Assembly (NCBI GenBank): GCA_030602865.1
Contig: JAUVYX010000016.1
Span: 1 to 9,677 of the forward strand
Origin: Dehalococcoidia bacterium
GTDB taxonomy: Bacteria > Chloroflexota > Dehalococcoidia > GIF9 > AB-539-J10
Length of the DNA stretch: 9,677 nucleotides
Direction of reading: 5' to 3'
In this document: one piece after another, positions 4,974 through 9,677 of the stretch
Layout: every line of letters begins with the position of its first letter
How positions within the stretch are numbered: position 1 is the stretch's first letter
Translations under genes and position numbers: made by a program
The notes under the pieces: model-generated
Databases searched by the model: none
What the model saw: the letters and a program-made list of their open reading frames with translations, nothing else
Told to the model about the DNA's origin: nothing

Positions 4974-7717
4974 GTATTCTCCAGCGAAGTTTTCTCTATC
5001 TTTACGGCGCATACCTTAAATCCAGGGATCTTGGATGTAGGATCAACCATAGGGTTAATTAAGCTTTCAGCCAGATGGAGATTCATGCTTACAATGCCCG
5101 ATGCTACAACTTCAGTGACCTTAGCCTTAACGGTTAATTCTCCTCGGCGTGAGATTACTTTTACTACATCCTCATCATTTATTCCTAGCTTAGTAGCGTC
5201 ACATGGATTCATCTCCACCGTCTCCTTAGGGCTAAGTACTTCAAGCCCTCTCACTTTAGAGGTAAGAACCTTATTATATAAATGATATAGACTGTACTCA
5301 GTAATGAGGATTAAGGGGTAAATTTCATCTGGCAACTCAGCCGATGGTTTATATTTGAGAGCTGCAAATCTTCCTTTACCATTAGCGAATTTATCGGGAT
5401 AAAGAATCGGCGTTCCCTGGTGGTTATTATCGGGACAAGGCCACTGCAAACCACCACCCTCTAACCTCTCATAAGTAATACCACTATAGTTGGGGATAAT
5501 GGTAGTTATTTCCTCCATTATTTGGGAGGGGTGATCAAAATGAAAACCCTTAGCCCCCATTTTCTCTGCAACTTGGCATATAATCTGCCAATCGGGCTTG
5601 GAATTGCCTATAGTTTTAATGGCCTTTCTTACTCGCTGTACCTTCCGCTCAGCACTGGTGAAGGTGCCATCCTTTTCGGCAAAACTTGATGTTGGCAATA
5701 CTACATGCGCTAGTTGCGATATCTCAGAGGGGAAGCAATCTTGAACGATCAGAATTTCTAGTTCTTCCAACCAATGTCGCAATTTATCAGGGAGGGGCTG
5801 GTTAAAAATGGGGTTGCCAATCAAATATAGTGCCTTTATTTGATTTTCGGACCCATCATTGAAAATTTCGCTAAAGGTCGACCCTGGTTTTGATGAGAGG
5901 GTACAACCCCAGTCTCTCTCAAACTTGGCCTTGCTTGTCTCTATATTTACAGGTTGATAATCAGGGTAAAAATCTGCTATAGCTCCCATATCACAAGCAC
6001 CATGTGCATTATTTTCCCCCTCCAACGGATAGATCCCGGAGGAGGGTTTGCCCAAATTTCCGGTAAGCATGGCTAGATTGCACAGGGCAAGTACATTATT
6101 TGTGCCATGGGTATGTTGAGTGATTCCTGTTCCATAGAGAATTACACCTGGTTTTTGCTTAGCATAAGTCCGTGCTGTCTCAACTACTTGTTGCCAGGCT
6201 ATGCCAGTAACCCTTTCTACAAAATCTGGAGTAAAATTTCTAAGAGCTTCTTTAAAATCATTGAAATTCTCACAGCGCTCCTCAATGAATGGCCAATCAG
6301 CCAGGTTCTCGTCCACTATAACTCGCATCATGCCCATAAATAAGGCAACATCACTGCCTGGTAGAAGTTGCAGCCAGCTATAAGCAAAACGACATAAGTC
6401 GATCCTTCGCGGATTTATTACGATGAGCTTTGCTCCTTTATCCACCGCCCTCTTTATCTCTGCCCTAATAATGGGATTGTCACAGGAAGTATTGCTGCCA
6501 ATGAGCAATATACAAGCAGCATCGCCTATCTCGCTAATTGAGTTTGTCATTCCAGGACTGCCAAAGCTTTGGCTTAAGCTAAATAATGAAGGGGAATGAG
6601 ATAGACGAGATGACTGGTGGTCGATGTTATTACTGTTCATCACTGTACGGACAAACTTTTGTGCGATGTAATAACCTTCATTAGTGCATGTAGATGAGCA
6701 TATAAGTGCAAATTGCTCACCTTTATAATTAGTCAATTTACTAGCTATTAGGTTTGCAGTTTCTTCCCATGTGGCTGTTTCTAGCTTTCCATCTCTCTTT
6801 ATCAAAGGAGATTTTAGGCGGCTAGGGTGGTGAATAGGTCCTCGGATGGCAAAACGACCTTTAACACAAGCTAAACCGTGATTTACCCCGTCTTCAGCGG
6901 GCACAGAAGCGGCCACTTTTCCACCCTTAACTTCAAGGTTCAACTGGCAACCAATTCCACAATAGGGGCAAGTAGTAAGTATCAATTGGCCACATACTCC
7001 TTCCCATCTTGCCGCTCGATCAATAAGCGAACCTGAGGGACAGGCGTCAACACAGGCACCACAAAATTGGCATCCCGAATCCTGCAAACTATGCCCAAAC
7101 GCAGTGCCCACAAGGGCTTTTGGCCCTCTATAAGTAAAGGCAATGGCACTTACTCCTATTGACTCGTGACAGACTCTCACACAGCGCCCACAGAGAATAC
7201 ACAGGTTATAATCACGGTCAATAAAAGGTGAATTCATTAATACAGGAAGCTCTCTGGGACGGTAAGTTAAGCTCATATTATTGAGACCAACATACTCCAC
7301 CACTTTTTGCAGCTCACATTTTCCCTTCTTAGGGCAGGTATGGCAGCCTACAACCATACCGGTTTTTTGAATGCCAGGTGAAAATGACTCACAGCGCTCA
7401 CGGCGCTCACAAACAGCACAGAAGTAAGGATGCTCGCTTAGAATCAGTTCTAATACACCGCGTCGCAGTTCTTGAATTCTTTTAGTATTAGTATGAACTA
7501 TCATCCCGTTGGTAGCCGGTGTAGTACATGAAGAAGGGAAACCGCGCATTTTTTCGATTTGTACAATGCAGAGCCGACAGGCGCCAAAGGAGGATAAGCT
7601 TGATTGGTAGCAAAGAGTGGGAATGTAAATTTCAGCCTTTTTCGCAGCTTCTAAAACTGTAGCTCCTTTTTCAGCTACGATTTCTTCTCCATCAATAGTC
7701 AAGGTAATGGTATTCAT
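4958..7717 (-). CDS. fdhA: FdhA/NuoG-like cytoplasmic molybdopterin oxidoreductase with Ser at the metal-ligand site
   Basis: A 919-residue DMSO-reductase-superfamily protein with the architecture of soluble NAD(P)-linked formate dehydrogenase catalytic subunits. In order: [2Fe-2S] domain (Cys36, 47, 50, 64); NuoG-type His-Cys motif (His96, Cys100, 103, 109) followed by a second triplet (Cys125, 128, 134); two ferredoxin clusters (Cys173, 176, 179, 183 and Cys216, 219, 222, 226); molybdopterin [4Fe-4S] (Cys250, 253, 257, 284) with Lys286; then the bis-pterin Mo/W domains to the C-terminus. There is no twin-arginine signal or membrane segment, so it is cytoplasmic. The active site departs from formate dehydrogenase: Ser373 (TCT) stands where Sec/Cys ligates the metal, followed by the conserved His374, and Glu566 and Glu568 replace Arg and Gln. 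Automated annotation would probably say formate dehydrogenase alpha; I consider the real substrate unknown. The ATG at 7717 gives the expected N-terminus. It starts 9 nt after the upstream stop with only weak purine-rich sequence before it, suggesting coupled translation. Confidence 0.92.
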   Translation of the reverse strand: MNTITLTIDGEEIVAEKGATVLEAAKKAEIYIPTLCYQSSLSSFGACRLCIVQIEKMRGFPSSCTTPATNGMIVHTNTKRIQELRRGVLELILSEHPYFCAVCERRERCESFSPGIQKTGMVVGCHTCPKKGKCELQKVVEYVGLNNMSLTYRPRELPVLMNSPFIDRDYNLCILCGRCVRVCHESIGVSAIAFTYRGPKALVGTAFGHSLQDSGCQFCGACVDACPSGSLIDRAARWEGVCGQLILTTCPYCGIGCQLNLEVKGGKVAASVPAEDGVNHGLACVKGRFAIRGPIHHPSRLKSPLIKRDGKLETATWEETANLIASKLTNYKGEQFALICSSTCTNEGYYIAQKFVRTVMNSNNIDHQSSRLSHSPSLFSLSQSFGSPGMTNSISEIGDAACILLIGSNTSCDNPIIRAEIKRAVDKGAKLIVINPRRIDLCRFAYSWLQLLPGSDVALFMGMMRVIVDENLADWPFIEERCENFNDFKEALRNFTPDFVERVTGIAWQQVVETARTYAKQKPGVILYGTGITQHTHGTNNVLALCNLAMLTGNLGKPSSGIYPLEGENNAHGACDMGAIADFYPDYQPVNIETSKAKFERDWGCTLSSKPGSTFSEIFNDGSENQIKALYLIGNPIFNQPLPDKLRHWLEELEILIVQDCFPSEISQLAHVVLPTSSFAEKDGTFTSAERKVQRVRKAIKTIGNSKPDWQIICQVAEKMGAKGFHFDHPSQIMEEITTIIPNYSGITYERLEGGGLQWPCPDNNHQGTPILYPDKFANGKGRFAALKYKPSAELPDEIYPLILITEYSLYHLYNKVLTSKVRGLEVLSPKETVEMNPCDATKLGINDEDVVKVISRRGELTVKAKVTEVVASGIVSMNLHLAESLINPMVDPTSKIPGFKVCAVKIEKTSLENTCIEL
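4979..4982 (-). promoter_or_regulatory. Ribosome binding site that fixes the nfnA start
   Basis: The minus strand reads CTGGAGAATAC-ATG, with GGAG five bases before the ATG at 4973. The longer alternative ATG at 5012 has only an AAGG one base away and would add 13 residues with no family counterpart. The site lies inside the last codons of fdhA, so nfnA translation is likely coupled to it. Confidence 0.75.
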
Positions 7718-7726
7718 GCTCGTCTT

Positions 7727-9677
7727 CTAAATTGACTCCTCTAAATCACACAGCAAGCATCGTCTTGCTTCCCCTCTTGCTGTTTCTTCGCTGATTTCCA
7801 GCTCTACCTCAGCAAAGCTATGAAGCCGCTCATGCAAAGGTAGAGTAGGAACTGTAAGACGATGTTTTTTCTCGTCGATCTCGGAAAATGCTACTTCTTC
7901 GTCAGGTGTTGACAAGATTTCATCAACTACTCCATCGCCGCCGAGATACTTGTCTATAGAGATTGCTGCTTGTCTTCCTGCAGCAACAGCTTCAACGACC
8001 GTAGCTGCTCCAGTCACGGCGTCGCCGCCGGCAAACACACCCTTTCTATCTGTAGCTAAGGTGTAGAGGTCAGCTTGGAACCTATTCCCCCTTCTGAGGG
8101 CAACCCCAAATCGTTCTGATGCCTCTGGCATCTGACCAATAGCGACGATCACGGCATCAAAGCTTGAACTATATTCGCTGCCCTCTATTGGCACTGGGCG
8201 TCTTCTACAACTGGCATCCACTGCCCCCAACTCCATGCGAATACAGGTAAGCTCCACTTTAGCATTTTCTCTCTCCACTTTAACGGGCGCAGTAAGGAAT
8301 TCCATCTTTACCCCTTCCTGTATCGCTTCCTCTATTTCCTCAATTCCTGCTGGCATCTCGGCTTTGGTGCGGCGATAGATAACCATTACCTCCTTAGCAC
8401 CAAGGCGAAGTGCGGTGCGTGAAACGTCTATAGCGGTATTGCCTCCACCAATGACCGCCACTTTATCTCCTACCTTAACCTTATCTCCCATATTTATATT
8501 TTTAAGCCAAGATACACCTTCCATAACACCAGCGCAGTCCTCCCCTTCGACTCCTAACTTAACCCCTTGGTGAGCACCAATAGCAAGGAAGATGGCATCG
8601 TAACCCTGGGTGAAAAGATCATCCAGGGAGCTTATCTTAGCATTTGTTCTTATATCGACTCCGAAGCTTTTTATTTCCTCAATTTCACCAGCTAGCACTT
8701 CTCTAGGTAGTCGATATTCAGGAATTCCATAGCGAAGCATACCGCCTGGTTCGGGGAGCGCCTCAAATACAGTGACGGAATGTCCTTGCTTCGCCAGGTA
8801 ATAGCTTGCAGTTAATCCTGCTGGTCCAGAACCGATAATGGCAACACAATTACCTGTAGCTGGAGTTATCTTTGTCCTGGTTTTCCAAAGTTCGTTGCCC
8901 TTCTCTACCGCTATGCGATGGAGTACCCTTGTAGCCACCGCTTCATCTAGCAGACCTCGCCGACATTTACCTTCACAGAAAGCGAGGCAAACATATCCAA
9001 GTGTTTCAGCGAAAGGTAGCTTCTCTCTGAGTACGGCTAGCGCTTCATCAAACTTATCTCGGTGGATGAAGCGAAGGAAACGAGGCACATCCACACCAGC
9101 AGGGCAGAGATGACTACATGGTGCTTTGACTAATCCCTTGCAAACTGCGGAAGGACATTTCTTCCCCTTAATATGGGCTTCATATTCATTGGGGAAGTAG
9201 CGAAGGGAGGTTAAAACTGGATTAGGAGCTGTACCTCCTAAGGCACATAATGCGCTGTCCCTAACCGTTTCAGCAAGGCGTTGCAGTTTATCGATATCTT
9301 CCTCTTCCCCTTCGCCCCGGCATATGCGCTCTAAAATATCGAGCATCTGCCTTGTGCCCACACGACAAGGTACACATTTACCACAAGATTCTGACTGAGT
9401 GAAGGTAAGGAAGAATCTTGCCATGTCAACTATACAATTATCTTCGTCAGCTACTACCATGCCTCCTGAACCCATAATAGAGCCAAGTTTGGTTAGGGAT
9501 TCATAGTCAATAGGGGTTTCTAAAAGTTCAGGGGGGATGAATCCTCCTGAAGCTCCTCCGGTTTGCACTGCTTTAATGCGTTTATCTCCAGTGATACCTC
9601 CCCCGATATCATAGATCACCTGACGTAGAGGGATGCCAAAAGGAACTTCAATAAGCCCGGTACGCTTTATTTTTCCA
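7727..9677 (-). CDS. NuoF-GltD fusion flavoprotein, 5' end beyond the window
   Basis: The frame is open to the right edge; 649 complete codons are visible (the GTG at 9619 is internal). Visible residues about 1-60 are the end of a NuoF-type module with the SLBB-like segment (TGGASGGFIP). Next is the NuoF iron-sulfur domain (SCGKCVPCR; Cys98, 101, 104 and 144), which in complex I and NAD-linked hydrogenases or formate dehydrogenases takes electrons from NADH-FMN. From about 170 a GltD-like module follows: Cys174, 179, 187, 191 and Cys230, 234, 238 for [4Fe-4S] clusters, FAD motif GSGPAG at 282-287, NADP-type motif IGGGNTAID at 409-417 with arginine pair 435-436, and GGDAVTGA near 550. The chain ends in a further ARRCLLCD motif. 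The FMN/NADH-binding half of NuoF should lie outside the window. I infer that this is the pyridine-nucleotide partner of the FdhA-like subunit encoded 9 nt downstream. GltD-like similarity here does not imply glutamate synthesis. Confidence 0.9.
   Translation of the reverse strand, partial: GKIKRTGLIEVPFGIPLRQVIYDIGGGITGDKRIKAVQTGGASGGFIPPELLETPIDYESLTKLGSIMGSGGMVVADEDNCIVDMARFFLTFTQSESCGKCVPCRVGTRQMLDILERICRGEGEEEDIDKLQRLAETVRDSALCALGGTAPNPVLTSLRYFPNEYEAHIKGKKCPSAVCKGLVKAPCSHLCPAGVDVPRFLRFIHRDKFDEALAVLREKLPFAETLGYVCLAFCEGKCRRGLLDEAVATRVLHRIAVEKGNELWKTRTKITPATGNCVAIIGSGPAGLTASYYLAKQGHSVTVFEALPEPGGMLRYGIPEYRLPREVLAGEIEEIKSFGVDIRTNAKISSLDDLFTQGYDAIFLAIGAHQGVKLGVEGEDCAGVMEGVSWLKNINMGDKVKVGDKVAVIGGGNTAIDVSRTALRLGAKEVMVIYRRTKAEMPAGIEEIEEAIQEGVKMEFLTAPVKVERENAKVELTCIRMELGAVDASCRRRPVPIEGSEYSSSFDAVIVAIGQMPEASERFGVALRRGNRFQADLYTLATDRKGVFAGGDAVTGAATVVEAVAAGRQAAISIDKYLGGDGVVDEILSTPDEEVAFSEIDEKKHRLTVPTLPLHERLHSFAEVELEISEETARGEARRCLLCDLEESI

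Noticed and set aside
4974..5012. N-terminal extension of NfnA from an ATG at 5012 (13 extra residues)
   Set aside because: It deepens the overlap with fdhA to 55 nt, has no properly spaced ribosome binding site and adds residues with no family match. The ATG at 4973 has GGAG five bases upstream.
6599..6601. Selenocysteine or a sequencing error at the FdhA ligand codon
   Set aside because: The codon is TCT, two changes from TGA. One change would give TGT (Cys), but the independent Glu566/Glu568 replacements in the same pocket make true divergence more likely than an error.
3160..8460. Repeat-like similarity between parts of nfnB and the NuoF-GltD gene
   Set aside because: Both encode GltD-family modules with the same Rossmann and YRR motifs. 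The similarity is at protein level from old paralogy, not a DNA repeat.
9617..9619. GTG at 9619 as the start of the NuoF-GltD protein
   Set aside because: Upstream codons in frame to the window edge encode typical NuoF sequence (GLIEVPFGIPLRQ), so the gene continues to the right.

Overview
The window looks like chromosomal DNA from a strictly anaerobic bacterium, most plausibly of the Chloroflexota/Dehalococcoidia type. That placement is an inference from the redox-gene set and from an FdhA-like protein with serine at the metal-ligand position (a substitution also reported for the Dehalococcoides molybdoenzyme OmeA). No rRNA or other decisive marker is present. Base composition is fairly even along the window, and I see no tRNA, CRISPR, insertion sequence, repeat array or prophage gene.

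Layout. Positions 1-2718 (+) hold a nearly complete polA (DNA polymerase I) that lacks only its first few codons. Five bases after its stop codon lies the stop codon of a converging minus-strand gene block that fills the rest of the window. In transcription order (right to left) the block is: an NuoF-GltD fusion flavoprotein, open at the right edge (9676-7727); a large cytoplasmic FdhA/NuoG-like molybdopterin oxidoreductase (7717-4958); NfnA/SudB (4973-4158); and NfnB/SudA/GltA (4130-2724). Gaps are 9 nt, a 16-nt overlap and 27 nt, so this is almost certainly one operon. Its promoter and any first genes (for example a NuoE-like subunit) lie beyond the right edge.

How the genes may work together. 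The NuoF-type module should exchange electrons with NAD(H). The FdhA-like subunit carries a chain of iron-sulfur clusters leading to a bis-pterin Mo/W site. NfnA and NfnB resemble the two halves of the electron-bifurcating NADH-dependent reduced ferredoxin:NADP+ oxidoreductase. Together they suggest a soluble redox machine linking NAD(H), NADP(H), ferredoxin and an unknown substrate of the molybdoenzyme.

The most notable point is that the molybdoenzyme has the fold and cofactor motifs of formate dehydrogenase but not its active site. The Sec/Cys metal ligand is Ser373. The catalytic arginine and neighbouring glutamine (E. coli FdhF Arg333 and Gln335) are Glu566 and Glu568, at exactly the FdhF spacing from the ligand. 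A conserved C-terminal motif is also changed. I infer a different reaction from formate oxidation/CO2 reduction. Separately, polA has an inactivated 3'-5' proofreading domain, an aspartate at the usual steric-gate glutamate, and two lysine-to-asparagine changes in its 5'-nuclease motifs.
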